Positions 1 through 11,050 of a DNA stretch of 64,000 nucleotides are shown piece by piece (position 1 is the stretch's first letter; each line of letters begins with the position of its first letter). Source of the stretch: Armigeres subalbatus (taxonomy: Eukaryota; Arthropoda; Insecta; Diptera; Culicidae). A program made the position numbers and the translations under genes. The stretch lies in contig NC_085139.1 of assembly GCF_024139115.2 (NCBI RefSeq), positions 249,111,236 through 249,175,235 of the forward strand. Direction: 5' to 3'. A model generated the notes under the pieces. That model had not been told where the DNA came from. It did not search any database and saw only the letters and a list, made by a program, of their open reading frames with translations.

Positions 1-1008
1 TATTAGCTTTGCAGTATTGGTATTGAATTTAGATTCGATTGGACAGGATTCGGATTGGGTTGGATTTACTATGGATCTGGATTGAATGCGAAATTGATTT
101 GGATTGCAGTGGATTTAGATTGGGTTTGATTTCGAATTCGATTGGATTTGGGTTAAATTTGAAATAGATTTGGATTGGATTTGGATAGGATTTGAAATGC
201 ATTTGGATTAGATTTTGATTGAATTTGATTAGTTTTGGATTGGATTCTTATTGGATTTGGCCTGGATTTGATTTGGATTTTGATTGCATCTGAATCGGGT
301 TTGGATTGGATTTGGATTCGTTTAGAATTGTATTCGAATTGGTTTTCAAAATGGATTTGGATAGGGTTTGAATTGTATTTTGCTTGAATTTGGAATGGAT
401 CTGAATCGATTTGGATTGGATTTGGGCTGCATTTGGATTCAATTCGGATTATGTTCGAACTAGATTTGGATTTGGAATGGATTTAGAATGGATTTGTATT
501 GGATTACAAATGAGTTTGTATTTAAATAAGATTTAGATTGGAGTTGAATTGGATTTGAATTGTGATTTTAGTTGGATTTGGATTTGATTGAAATATATTC
601 TGATTGGATTAGGAATTCATTCGGATTAGATTCAGAATGGATTCGAAATATTTGTGAATAGGATTTGAATTAAGATTTAAATAGAATTGGATTTGGAATT
701 AATTGAAATTGGATTGGACTTGGTTTGGATTTGGATTAAGTAAGAATGAATTGGTTTTGAATAAATTTGGATTGTGTTCGGATTTGGATTGGATTTTATT
801 TGAATTTGCATTCGATTTGGTTTTGATTTGGATTGAAATTGAGTTTGGGTTTGAATGGATTTGGTTTGGTTTCAGATTTGAATTGGATTAAATAAGGGTT
901 GGGTTTTAAATGGATTATGATTTGGTTTTGTTTAGGTTTGGATTTGGATTGAATCGGAAGTGGATTTGGATTCTGATTTGTATTGGAGTCGAATTGCCGG
1001 ATGTCCAT
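1..1008. repeat. Degenerate TTGGATTT minisatellite, block 1
   Basis: The whole stretch is made of diverged short units of the type ATTTGGATTGG (roughly 6 to 12 bases, no strict period), with G+T on this strand and A+C on the other. The same family returns at about 3600-3710, 4990-5250, 5537-5699, 8744-11050 and 13614-14400. Short reading frames rich in Asn/Gln/Ile/Ser on the minus strand and Trp/Phe/Leu/Asp on the plus strand are by-products of the repeat, not genes. Confidence 0.9.
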
Positions 1009-1244
1009 TTAAAATCTATTTTCAGATTCCCGGTTTTTTGCCAGTTGGAGGAACTGATACTTCAATACCGTATAAGCGGATCTTAACGAGAAATCAGAAA
1101 ATATTTATGTTTCTTTTTTAGAGGGATGACTAGTAAGCTCTTAGACTCACTCAGTATGGATCAATCCCAGTTTTGTCACAGGCTGAATCGACGGAATTAG
1201 AATCCACAATAATTTCTTGTAGTTTCTATTTTTAGAACAGAGTA
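1009..1244. other. Short AT-rich spacer, nothing recognised
   Basis: AT-rich sequence between the TTGGATTT array and the CAGT-ended element. I see no coding region, RNA gene or repeat in it. Confidence 0.4.
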
Positions 1245-1610
1245 CAGTATTGACCCGATTTTGTCACTCCACGATTTTATTACGTTTTCGAACCGATTTT
1301 GTTACCCCGATTTTTTTTTTATTTCAGTCGTTTTGTAAATAATACCGCAAACAACAATAATTTTCATGAAATAACTTTCACCACCTGTGGTTTATTATAA
1401 ATCATTTCTGAGTACATGTCAAGAATTGTTAAAGCCCTTTCGACAAGAAATAACGACAACCGTTCGCGCATTTTACTTTTCCAAGGCATAAACTGATCAT
1501 ATTTGTGAAACAAATTAAAAAATTGAAAATAAAAAAATCCGATTTTATCACATTTCCTATTTTATCACCCCAAAATTCACCAATGGGGTGATAAAATCGG
1601 TATATAACTG
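1245..1610. mobile_element. MITE with CAGT termini (Tc1/mariner/pogo-like)
   Basis: The left end reads CAGTATTGACCCGATTTTGT and the right end is its inverted, diverged counterpart (ACCGATTTTATCACCCC on the minus strand, then ACTG). The left flank is TA (1243-1244) and the right flank is TG, which fits a decayed TA target duplication. The interior is AT-rich with repeated phrases of the kind 'gattttatcac' and no coding capacity. Assignment to a TA-inserting superfamily is inferred from ends and flank only. Confidence 0.6.
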
Positions 1611-1616
1611 TGTGTC

Positions 1617-1675
1617 CAAAGATGAGCCAGCCAAGGGCTGCAAGTCTCTTTAATAAAGATAATCAATTTATTAAT
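1617..1675 (+). mobile_element. Short retroposed element, 'gatgagccagcc' family, copy 1
   Basis: About 55 bases beginning GATGAGCCAGCCAAGGGCTG and running through CTCTTTAATAAAGA into AT-rich sequence. Two further copies are at 11538-11600 (minus) and 14410-14464 (plus). The AATAAA-like motif near the end followed by A-rich sequence suggests the 3' end of a retroposon. No parent element is visible here. Confidence 0.55.
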
Positions 1676-1970
1676 TCAAGAAATTCCAATATAACTTTTC
1701 ATGCAACAGAAAAAGCAGAAGCACAATTTCGGCTTGCGGTGACTTAGGCTTAGATTTTCCTCTCAATTCTTCAAGACAGGATTAATCTCAAATAATCTTC
1801 TAAAAATAACTTTCGAATTCCTTGGAATTGCTTGAGATTTTTTTTTGATGATGTTATTTAATCCTCTCTAAGATTCACATTTATGCTTTTACTGCTCAAA
1901 AACACTTTCTAGTGTGTTGAAATTTTGAGTTTTTGGAATTTTGTTTTCCAAAATTGTTTATTCGGCACAT

Positions 1971-2040
1971 TTGAAGGTTGAAAATGTTCATCCAATATTG
2001 CAATATAAGAATTTTCAAAGTAATGGAACTTATTTATTTT
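1971..2040. repeat. Left part of a locally duplicated segment interrupted by a SINE
   Basis: The sequence from 'gaaaatgttcatccaatatt' continues, after the SINE at 2041-2660, into 2661-2763 and matches 3270-3450, which lacks the SINE. The stretch 1676-1970 before it is AT-rich and shows nothing I recognise. Confidence 0.7.
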
Positions 2041-2660
2041 TTTAAGCTTGAGCTTGATTGACTGCCCGTAGTTGCTACTCCATTATGACCAGATCAGCTG
2101 TTCTTGCACAGAGAACCAACAGATGTTTGCTTGGGACTAGCACTCATCTTCAATGTACAAGTACTGGTGATCTCATTTGTTAGGTCATACTGGCGCCTGC
2201 CACGTCAGAATGCAAGTCAATGTAGGGAAAGGGGAGGAAATGATGATGTAATCACTCGCCCACTGCAAGCCGAATATACCTCTGCACTTGCCACGAGTTC
2301 ATACGGAATTTATTGGAATTTTTGGGTTAGGTTCGAGAGGCAGAGGTTCGTCTTGGTTAACGAGCTGCCAATGTTATAGATAGAAGAAAGCAACTGATGG
2401 AATTTCTAATTGGATGTAGGAAACGAGTTTTTCAGTTCATTTCCAATTCTAGCAGCTGCTGCTAGAATAGTCAAGTTGAAGGTATAGGATAGAAATGGAA
2501 ACGGTATGGAAGTCCATTTCCAGTTTTAGCGATTTCTAGAACATGAGAAATATAGAGAAAGATACAAAGTAGGAGAAGGAAACGGACCTGGGTTTGAACC
2601 CACGACATCCTGCGTCTGAGGCAGAAGCAGTAGCCATATGACTACCAGGCCCGTTTTACT
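2041..2660 (-). mobile_element. tRNA-headed SINE, complete, 20-bp TSD
   Basis: On the minus strand the element opens near 2655 with a tRNA-like head: GGGCCTGGTAGTCATATGGC resembles a pol III A box and GGGTTCAAACCCAGG is a B box. A body follows, then a tail ending TCAATCAAGCTCAAGCTT at 2041. The perfect 20-base duplication TAATGGAACTTATTTATTTT lies at 2021-2040 and 2661-2680, proving retroposition. The last 250 or so bases resemble the 3' ends of the insert at 27602-28456 and of the fragment at 45128-45410, so this SINE probably borrows a LINE 3' tail. Because the tRNA-like part sits a few bases from the TSD, it is a SINE promoter and not a functional tRNA gene. Confidence 0.85.
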
Positions 2661-3599
2661 TAATGGAACTTATTTATTTTCTATGTAAAAAGTTAGAGAA
2701 ATATTGTAGATTGAAAAAAAAATCTCAAATTAATTAAAATTTTCTCAATTACCAAAAATTGGCATTGGTCGTCAGAGCGCATTGTGTAGAATGTGCACTA
2801 TGTTTTGTATTATAAGGCTAGGTTTCAATTCCCGCTACAGTCGTGAAAATTATTCGATAAGCAAACCATTCGCCTTTGAGCCTGAACATGTTTCAGACGT
2901 TTTCCTAATTTTAAAGATGGTCATATCTTCGCTGATTTAATGATTTCTCGCATATTCTAATATCCTATTTTTAAGATTTGGAGCTGACCCAGATCCTTTC
3001 GATTTTGATGATTTCCATGATGCAAACTTTTTAGAATACTTCCAGATTTTTTTAATCTGCAGATCTTACAAATCCTTGACATTCTCACATTTTCTGTGCC
3101 CTCGCGGTCGGAGTTATTCAAAAGTTTAAGATTTTTTTGTTATCTCTGTTGTATGACAAATCAACTCAACTTTTGTTGATCTTTCAGAATGTATAGTGTC
3201 TGAAAGGGGAAGTGACCTAATTATTGAATCTAACCATTCTAACCATCTACCTCCAGGTGTTTCAAGATTGTTTATTTTTGTGTTTGAAAAATGTTCATCT
3301 AATATTGCAATATTAAAATTTTCATAATTGTGAAACTTATTCTATTGAAAAGGATAGAGAAAAATTCTAGATTAAAAAAATCTCAAATCAATCTAAATTC
3401 AACTTTCTTAAATAAAACTTTCTCAATTACCAAAAATTCTTTCAGAACTCCAGACTTTTTTTTAAATAAAATTGATCAAAAATGGTTTGAAAGCTGTTCA
3501 AGTTCATCCACAGTATTCTCATGAATTCTTTCAATTACGCTTAGATTAATCGGGTTACATGCAAAAATAATCTGAAATGATGTATCATAATTTGAATTT
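2661..3599. other. AT-rich spacer containing the SINE-free duplicate
   Basis: 2661-2763 is the right half of the interrupted duplicate and 3270-3450 is its uninterrupted partner. Between them I see no coding potential. A weak B-box-like phrase (GGTTTCAATTCCC near 2822) could be a decayed SINE head but is not enough to call. Confidence 0.5.
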
Positions 3600-3712
3600 G
3601 GATTTAAATTGGTTTTTATTTTAATTGGATTGGATTTAGAATGGATTAGGACTAGATTTGGATTGGACTTGGTTTGGTTTTGGATTGGATTTGAACTTGT
3701 GTACTTGATTCA
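3600..3712. repeat. TTGGATTT minisatellite, short block
   Basis: Degenerate TTGGATTT-type units, the same family as block 1. The block ends abruptly at about 3712 against GC-richer sequence. Confidence 0.75.
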
Positions 3713-4990
3713 TCTAAAATTTAGATCCAAATACTGTGTGTATTGTTTGAATAATAGAGCTTGCAAGTCGAACAAACCCAATAGACTAACCGGGCACACG
3801 ATGGACTCGAAATTAACTTTAGGCAAATTCGGCTAAACCAGCACCCGAAAATTTCTATCGCACTTGAAAATCACACAGCGCAGCCTATTCGCCGAAAAGG
3901 CAGCAGCTTGTGGGCTGCTGCTCAGCTCTATCAATCCCGGGAGGAGGTTCGAGTGTTGCCCAAAATGTTGGGAGAAATTTCGTGCACACATAAATATCCA
4001 ACTCCTGCTGGCAGCTGGTGGAAGTTATGTTGGAGGGAGGCAGAAGATGGCACTTATTCCTGGGATTTGCTTGCCTTGCCAGGCTACTGCTGCGCTAGTT
4101 GCTGCTGTAGCCATGACCAGATCCGGATTTAGGTCCTGGACCTGAACCTGGACCCACACGGATTGCGTGCTCGTCGGGAGCAAAGTTTCGCGCGAAGCGC
4201 AAAACTGGGGTGGGGGTGGGGCAGCAAAAGTGCGTAATGTTCTACCCCTCCCGTGCAGTGAAAGGCTTGAGGACGATGATGATGACGGTGCGGTTGGATA
4301 TCTGCTACCCGCCCGCACCCGTCCGTCCCCAAGCGCTGCCATCGAATGCGGATGAAAATGTGTAACGGTTTTATGTATATTTCATAGTGCTGCTGCAGAA
4401 TCATCCTCCCGGATTCAGATGACGACGACGACGACGTCGACGATGGATCGGACCGAATAAGAGGAATCGTTGCTGCGAAATGCGACGACGGCGGTCGGTG
4501 GCACAAGCAGTCAACCCCCGTTAGGGGGGAAGGTTTGGGGTGGCTGGGGGAAAATAGGGACGAAGTGGATGTGTGTGTTTTTCGTTGTATATGTTATACA
4601 CAACGGAACTAACCGGATAGAAAGGTAGGTAAGGATTCAGGCTTTGGCAGCCGTTTCGCAGGAGCCAGCCGCGGGAAGTTGGAAGCGCGGGGGGTAGAAT
4701 GGGAGACAGGCAACAAGAATCGTACATGTGAAAATTTTCATCATTTCCATCTCGACTCGGCGCTGCTGTTCCCGGTCAGAGGCGTAAACAACTTGGAATC
4801 GAGTCGCAGAGGAGGCGCATTGGTTGCTGTTTTCGTAGAAATCGAATTCCTTAGTGGGCCTGTGCTCAATTCGAGTTCGCTCCGTTCGTTACTTTTTTAA
4901 GCCGAAAAATGTCTGGTCAAAGTTTTTCTCGGACAAGAAATAATGCTTTCTGTTGCTTCCGTAGAAATTGGATTCATAGTATGTTTATTT
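3713..4990. other. GC-richer low-copy island, no gene recognised
   Basis: This island has higher GC than its surroundings, simple runs such as (GAC)n near 4420, and no internal repetition. Short overlapping reading frames exist on both strands but none shows a recognisable domain or clear coding bias. It could hold a regulatory region or an untranslated exon of a host gene. I cannot show either. Confidence 0.4.
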
Positions 4991-5247
4991 GTAAAGGATT
5001 TGATATAGTTAAGAGTGTAACGCGATAAGATTTGGATATAAATTGGATTTTGATAAGAATTGAACTCAAGTTGGATTGGATAAGGAATGGATTTGGATTA
5101 AATTTGGATTGAATTGGATTGGAATTATATTTGGATTGGTTTAGGATTGAACGCGCATTGGTTTGATTTTGATTAATTTGAATTGGATTGAATTTTGATT
5201 TGATTTGTATTAGGATTTGATTATGGTTTGATTTGGATTTAATTTGG
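4991..5247. repeat. TTGGATTT minisatellite, block before SINE
   Basis: Degenerate TTGGATTT units. The block continues at 5537 after the SINE insertion and resumes at 8744 after the hAT insertion, so these pieces were probably one array. Confidence 0.85.
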
Positions 5248-5254
5248 ACTTATT

Positions 5255-5529
5255 CTTCTTCTTCTTCATTGGCATTACATCCCCCACTGGGACATTGCCG
5301 TCTCGCAGCTTGTGTTCATTAAGCACTTCCACAGTTATTAAGCCAAGCTACCATTTTTTGCATTTGTATATCATGAGGCCAACACGATGATACTTTCATG
5401 CCCAGGGAAGACGAGACAATTTCCAAACCGAAAATTGCATAGACCGGAACCGGGAATCGAACCCAGTCACCCTCAGCATGGTCTTGCTTTGTAGCCGCGC
5501 ATCTTACCGACCGGCTAAGGAGCGCCCGC
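5255..5529 (-). mobile_element. Feilai-like SINE, nearly complete, minus strand
   Basis: The (GAA)n tail appears as (CTT)n at 5255-5266 and the tRNA-like head lies near 5440-5528. The B box reads GGTTCGATTCCCGGTT on the minus strand. A possible 7-base duplication ACTTATT flanks it at 5248-5254 and 5530-5536. The internal segment missing 'acctcgcag' relative to other copies shows a small deletion near 5340. The family name rests on the tRNA-related head plus triplet-repeat tail that characterise Aedes Feilai. Confidence 0.8.
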
Positions 5530-5536
5530 ACTTATT

Positions 5537-5699
5537 ATTTGGATTTGATTTAATTTGTAACAGATTCGGACTGCATTTGGATTGCACTTGAATTGAATTT
5601 GATATGGATTTAGATTGGATTTAGGTTTGAGTTGGAATCAGATTTTGTTTACATTGAACTTGGATTGGGTTTGGATTGGCTTTGAATTGGATTTGCAGT
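5537..5699. repeat. TTGGATTT minisatellite, block between SINE and hAT element
   Basis: Degenerate TTGGATTT units. The last 8 bases, TTTGCAGT at 5692-5699, are the left target duplication of the hAT-like element. Confidence 0.85.
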
Positions 5700-6469
5700 T
5701 AGAGGTGTGCGCCGGTCCGAAAATCGTCGGCGGCGGCGTTTGTAGGAAATTTAGTCGGCGGCGGCGGCGTTTTCGGCGTCACGCCGAAAGCCATTTTAGC
5801 CGGCGGCGGCGGCGGCGTGAATCGGCGTGGAGATTTTTAACGCTTGTTTTTTAAAGTTTTTTTTTCTGCATTTTTTCAGGATGTTTTCAAGACTTCAACG
5901 GAAGAACTTCTCTCGAAAATTCTCTGAGCTTCTCTAAAATATTAATTTTAAAATTAATTTCGGACTTTCCATGACAACTACTTTAAAGTTTTTATAATAC
6001 TTTGGAATTTCCAAGGAAGCACTTTGGAATTTCCAAGGAAAATTGCTTGAGTTTCTACAGGAAAATGTTCGGAAATTCCAAGGAAAGTTTCTGTTGAGTA
6101 TTCTTCGAAATTTACACAGAAAATTCTTCAGATTTTCTGCGCAAGATTGTTTAAAATGTGTACATCAACAAAACAAAATTAGATTTCAACGGCACATTGT
6201 TCGAAATTTTCATGAGAAATTAATTGGAATTTGCTCCGGATTTTTTTTCTTATTTTCTATGTAAAATTCTTCTGAATTTTCGAGGTGAATTTTATGAAAT
6301 AGTTTAGAGCTTCTCCGTGATTTTTTTATTTTTTTTTACAGTTAACCGTTTGGTATTTCAACGAAACAAATCTAATTTTTGAAGGATTTCTTTGGATTTC
6401 TACAGGGAATTCTTTGTATTGTTCATAAGAAATTCGTCGGAAATTCAATGCAAAATTATTAAAAAGAAG

Positions 6470-7640
6470 AGAGTCGTTTGACCGAAAATATTTTGGCGAA
6501 AGCCAAATAATAATAATTCAGCATCCAGCCGAATTGTATTTGATCGAAATGAACGTTTGGGCAAAACGGTTATAAAACGAAAAAAGTTTGGCCAAAAATT
6601 TCATTTGGCCAAAGCAACATACGGCCGAATTGGTAATTTGACTGAAAAAGTACTCTTCCCTAGCACGTCGTTTGGCTGAATAGGTTATAAGGCCGAAATG
6701 GATGTTTGACAGAAAGGGTCATTTGGTCGAAAATGTTGATTACTGAACGGTAATATGGTCAAAAATATCCACCCGTTTGGCAAAATAACATTTTTGGCTA
6801 AATGGCCTTTCTGCCAAACGACCATTTCGGCCAAACAACTTTTGGACCAAACGACTTTTTCGGCTAAATGGCAAGTCGGCAGAATGACATTTTCGGCCGT
6901 ATGTCTATTTCAGCTAAATAAAATTGTCGGCCGGATGGACTTTGGCTCATTATTTTGATCGGACAAACACCTATCGCCCTTGTGTCTATCGGCCAAATGG
7001 CCCTACCTGTCGTTTGGTCGAAAATCATTCGAATAACTGGTTAGGGGCCTTTCACAAATTACGTAACGCTGAAGGGGGAGGTGGGGTCAAGCCAAGCGTT
7101 ACAATCTATACAGAAAAATTAAACCTTTCATACAAAAAGTGTTACGAGGGGGAGAGTGGGGGTCCAAAATCACCAAATCTAGTTACGTAATTTTAGAAAG
7201 AACCCTTAGGCCAAAACTCTTCTAGCCAATTTCCATTAGGTCGAATCAAACGTTTGTCCAGAACGGTATTAGGTCGAAAATGGATTGATCGAAACTGATA
7301 TTTGGCGGAAAGCGACAAACAGCCGAAAGCCTCATTCGGCCGAATTGGTAATAGACCGAAAAAGTTTTTTGCTATAACAGCTTTTTTTTGTTGAAAATGT
7401 AATTTGGCAGAAAGAGTAGTTTGTCCCGAAAATGTCATTTCTGAAAAACACACATTTCAGCCAAACAGCATATTCTGCCAAATGACCAATTCAGCCGAAC
7501 GACACTTTCGGTCGAATGCTTATTTCGGCCAATTGAGCTATTCGGTCAACTGTTTTTTTTTTCAGCCAAAGGAATTGTTCGGCCAAATGGCATTTTCGGC
7601 AAAGTAATTTTAGACTAGATGGGCTTCAGCCAAATGTAGT
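6470..7640. repeat. Degenerate GGCCGAAAATG / GGCCAAATGAC array inside hAT element
   Basis: Units of roughly 20-25 bases with the theme 'ttcGGCCaaatGACattttcGGCC' recur on both strands from about 6470 to 7640, interrupted by the MITE at 7044-7205. Small reading frames here (Phe/Ala/Lys/Trp-rich) follow the repeat. A short piece of similar flavour ('ccaaatgacccatt') lies at 36500-36610. Confidence 0.75.
7044..7205. mobile_element. Harbinger-like MITE, TTA TSD
   Basis: The ends GGGGCCTTTCACAAATTACG and the inverse ACGTAATTTTAGAAAGAACCC flank a short non-coding interior with G-rich and C-rich patches ('gaagggggaggtgggg'). TTA occurs at 7041-7043 and 7206-7208, the 3-base duplication expected for PIF/Harbinger. 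It is nested inside the hAT-like element. A sister element is at 55034-55199. Confidence 0.75.
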
Positions 7641-8305
7641 ATATTAGGCCAAATAACTTTTGGACTTACCAACAAACAATTCAAGCTCTATTTGGAAAAA
7701 GGGCGAATGCCGCAAGACTTTCATTTCATCGACTTCATCGACTTTCCCTCTTATAAAATAATGAGAACTTGCGTTCTGAGGTTATAAACCGCAAATAAAT
7801 CTTCTGCTTGTCACTTTTATTTAAAAGAGGGGAAGTCGACGAAGAATCCGTATCCGTAAATCCGTATGTCAATGGTCCCTTCAATCTACATACATTTGGG
7901 CCTTCTACATCTCGTTAACCTCCCTATCTAGATATCTCTCTATCTCGATGTGGTCTGGTCATATTTTGTTCAGGTTCTATGTCGATATGATTTATTTTGT
8001 TGTCGTTTTTCATAGCATCGAGCTTTTTTGGATCTATTACCCATTTTAATTTTCTTTCCATTCCTCGATATCTCCCTATCTCGATGGTCTCTTGAATATC
8101 GAGATGTGGAGAGGTGACTGTATATGCTATAGAAGACTAATTCTGGTCATATAAGCGCTTTATTCTCCTCCAATGTTTGTTGGGCATTGTTGCTTTCGAC
8201 AAAATGGCTTTCTGCCAAACGACTCTTCTCCGTTCAAAAATTTATTTCGATGATAATTTTTTGGATTTCAACACGAATTTCTTCGAAACTTACACTCGAA
8301 GCATG
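7641..8305. other. Low-complexity interior of the hAT-like element
   Basis: AT-rich interior with repeated 'cgatatctccctatctcgat'-like phrases near 7915-8100 (an imperfect inverted or tandem motif). No coding region is recognised. Confidence 0.45.
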
Positions 8306-8466
8306 GGGGCCGTACACATATTACGTAAGCACTTATGGGGAAGGGGGATCAGTCGTTTTCTTACGCACCATATAAATTAAAAATCATTTGTATGAAAAAA
8401 ATCTTACATGGGGGAGGAGGAGTCGAAAATCCCATAAAAAAACTTACGTAATATGTGTACGACCCC
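8306..8466. mobile_element. MITE with GGGGCCGTACACATATTACG ends
   Basis: The left end GGGGCCGTACACATATTACG is matched by the inverted right end CGTAATATGTGTACGACCCC. The interior is short, non-coding and G-rich in patches. No clean TSD remains. A diverged relative with CCGTACACTTATTACGTAAG ends is at 46668-46820. Confidence 0.75.
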
Positions 8467-8743
8467 TTATCTTACTTTTCACGGTGGGATTTACGAAATT
8501 TCAACGGAAAATTGTTAAGGATATATTTGGTATTTTCACGAAAAATTCTCTGGAATTCTAACATGATGTTCTAGGGATCAACCGGAAAAATCTACGGAAA
8601 TTCCATTGAATCGTCGGATTTTCCACGGAAAATTCTGCGGATTTCTTAAATTTTGAATCGGCGTGGAAAATTATAGACCACCGGCGTGAAAAATTTTAAA
8701 CGGCGGCGCGCCGATGCAAAAATGCCGGTAGCGCACACCTCTA

Positions 8744-11050
8744 TTTGCAATGAATTTAGATTTAATATTGATTAAATTCGATTTGAATTAGATTTGGATT
8801 AGGTTTGGAATTAATTTGAATTTGATTTGGATTGGATTGCATTTGAACTTTATTTGAATCGGATTTGCATTTGAATTGGTTTATTATATTTGGATTGGTT
8901 TAGGATTGAACGTGAATTGGATTGATTTTGGTTGATTTGAATTGGATTTGGATTTGATTTGTATTAGGATTGGAATATGATTTGATTTGATTGAGATCTG
9001 GATTTTGATTGGATTTGGATTGAATTTGGATTGGGCTTAGATAAGATTAAGTTTGGATTTTGATTATTAGAACGGGATTTGGATTGGATTTGGATTGGAT
9101 TTGAAAGGGATTTGGATTTGATTTGAATTGGGTTTGGAATTAATTTGAGTTGGATTTGATTTTAATTGGACTGGAATTAGAATCGGATTTGGATTGGAAT
9201 GAGATCTGGATTTTGATTGGATTTGGATTGATTTGAATTTGAATTGGATTTGGATTAGGTTTATATGGGATTTAGATTGGATTTGGATTTGATTTGAACG
9301 GGATTTGGACTGGATTTGGATTGGGTTTGAATTGGATTTGGATTTGATTTGTGTTATGATTGAGTTTGGATTTGATTTTGATTGGATTAAAATAGTATTG
9401 GATTTGGATAAGATTTAGATTGGATGTGAATTTGATTTGGGTTGAATTAAAATTGGATTTGGATTGAATAGCATTTGAATTGAAATTTGGATCGGGTTTG
9501 GAATGGATTGGGATAGGATCCTGATTTGGATTTAAATTGGATTTGCGTTGGATTTTGATTAGATTTGGATTGGTTTTAGATTTGATTAAGATTGGATTTG
9601 GATTGGTTTTCAATTGAATTAGGATTGGATTCGGATTTGATTTGGATTAGTTTTGAATTGGATTTGTGAATTTCGTTTGAATTAGAATTTGTATCGGGTT
9701 TGATATTGATTGGGATAGGATCTGGATTTGTATATCGATTGGATTTTAATTGGATTTGAATTTGATTCGGATTGGATTTGAACTGGATTTGGACTGGTTT
9801 TGATTTGGATTTTGATTGAGTTTCGATTCGATTTACATTTGGATTAAATTTGGATGTGATTTAGATTATATTTTGATTGGATTCAAATTGAATTCGATAT
9901 GAATCGGATAAGGATTGGGTTCAATTGAAATTTAGATTGAATTTGAATTTGATTTGAATTGGCTTTAGATTGGATTTGGATTGGTTTGCATTTGAACTGG
10001 ATTTGAATCGGATTTGAATTTGACTTTAATTGGATTCCATTTTTACTGGGTTTGAATCGGATTAAGAATTGAATTTGAATCAGATTTGGAATGGATTAGG
10101 ATGGAATCCGGATGTGGATTTGATTTGAATTGGATTTGAAATAAATTTAATTGAATTTGAATTGGGTTTAGATGGGATTTAGATTGGATTTGGATTAGAT
10201 TTGAATTGGAATTTGGACGAGGGTTAGAATGGATTTAGTTGGGATCTGGATTTGGGTTGGATTTGGATTGGATTCAGATTAGATTGGATTTTAACTGGAT
10301 TTGGATTGGTTTTGAAATGGATTTGCAGTGGATTTGGATTTGATTTGTATTTTCATTGAGTTCGAATTTGATTTGTATTCGGATTGAATTTGGATTTGAT
10401 TAGGAGTTAAATTCGATTGTATTCGGCTTAGATTGGATTTTTATTGGATTCGATTTGGAATTGGTTTGGGTTTGGATTTGATTTGAATCGGATTTGGACT
10501 GGAATTTGAATCGGATTTGTAATTGATTTGAATTTAATAAGAATTGGAATAATTTGGTTCGGATCGGGTTTGGCCCATTCCATAGGATTTGGATTGGATT
10601 TAAATTGGATTTTGGTTGAATTTGGATTTTAAGTGGAGGTCGACTGGATTTGGATTATATTTGAATAAATTCGCAGTGGATTATGATCGGATTTTGATTT
10701 GGATTGAGTTTGGACTTGATTAGGATTTAGATTGAATTTTGATTTGAATTGGATTTTGATTTAACTCAGATTGGATTGCATTTGAACTGAATTGAATTTG
10801 GTTCGGATTTGGACTGGATTGGTAAAAGATCTGGATAGGAATTCTAATGGAAATGTATTTTAAACTGAATTTGGATTGAGTTTGCAGTGGATTTGAATTG
10901 AATATGGATAGGATTTGGATTCGGATTGAGTTTAGATTTGATTTGGGTTGGGATTAAATTTGGATTAGATTCGATGTGGATTGGGTTTAGATGGTATTTG
11001 GATTGGATTTGGATTTGATTAGGATTAGATTGCATTTGAACTGAATTTGA
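8744..11050. repeat. TTGGATTT minisatellite, main 2.3-kb block
   Basis: A continuous degenerate array of TTGGATTT-type units, the longest block of this family in the window. It ends at about 11050 where a different array (AGAAGTGAG) begins without spacer. No other feature is seen in it. Confidence 0.9.

Larger units (their letters stand above)
5700..8743. mobile_element. Non-autonomous hAT-like transposon, 3.0 kb
   Basis: The termini are TAGAGGTGTGCGC at 5700 and its exact inverse GCGCACACCTCTA ending at 8743. The flanking 8-mers TTTGCAGT (5692-5699) and TTTGCAAT (8744-8751) fit the 8-bp duplication of hAT transposons, with one mismatch. Subterminal regions carry clustered GGCGGC/GCCGCC and GGCGCGCCG motifs at 5710-5830 and 8650-8725. 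The interior has no transposase. It holds a degenerate AATTTCC-type region (5880-6470), a GGCCGAAATG-type array (6470-7640) and two smaller MITEs. Related single ends are at 21439 and near 31995. Confidence 0.8.

Noticed and set aside
2585..2655. tRNA gene with CAG in the anticodon position
   Set aside because: It sits at the 5' end of a 620-base retroposon with a perfect 20-bp target duplication, so it is a SINE promoter head. A long variable arm expected for tRNA-Leu is absent.
2763..2860. Second tRNA-like stretch with a B-box-like GGTTTCAATTCCC
   Set aside because: No convincing A box, stems or target duplication. Too weak to call.
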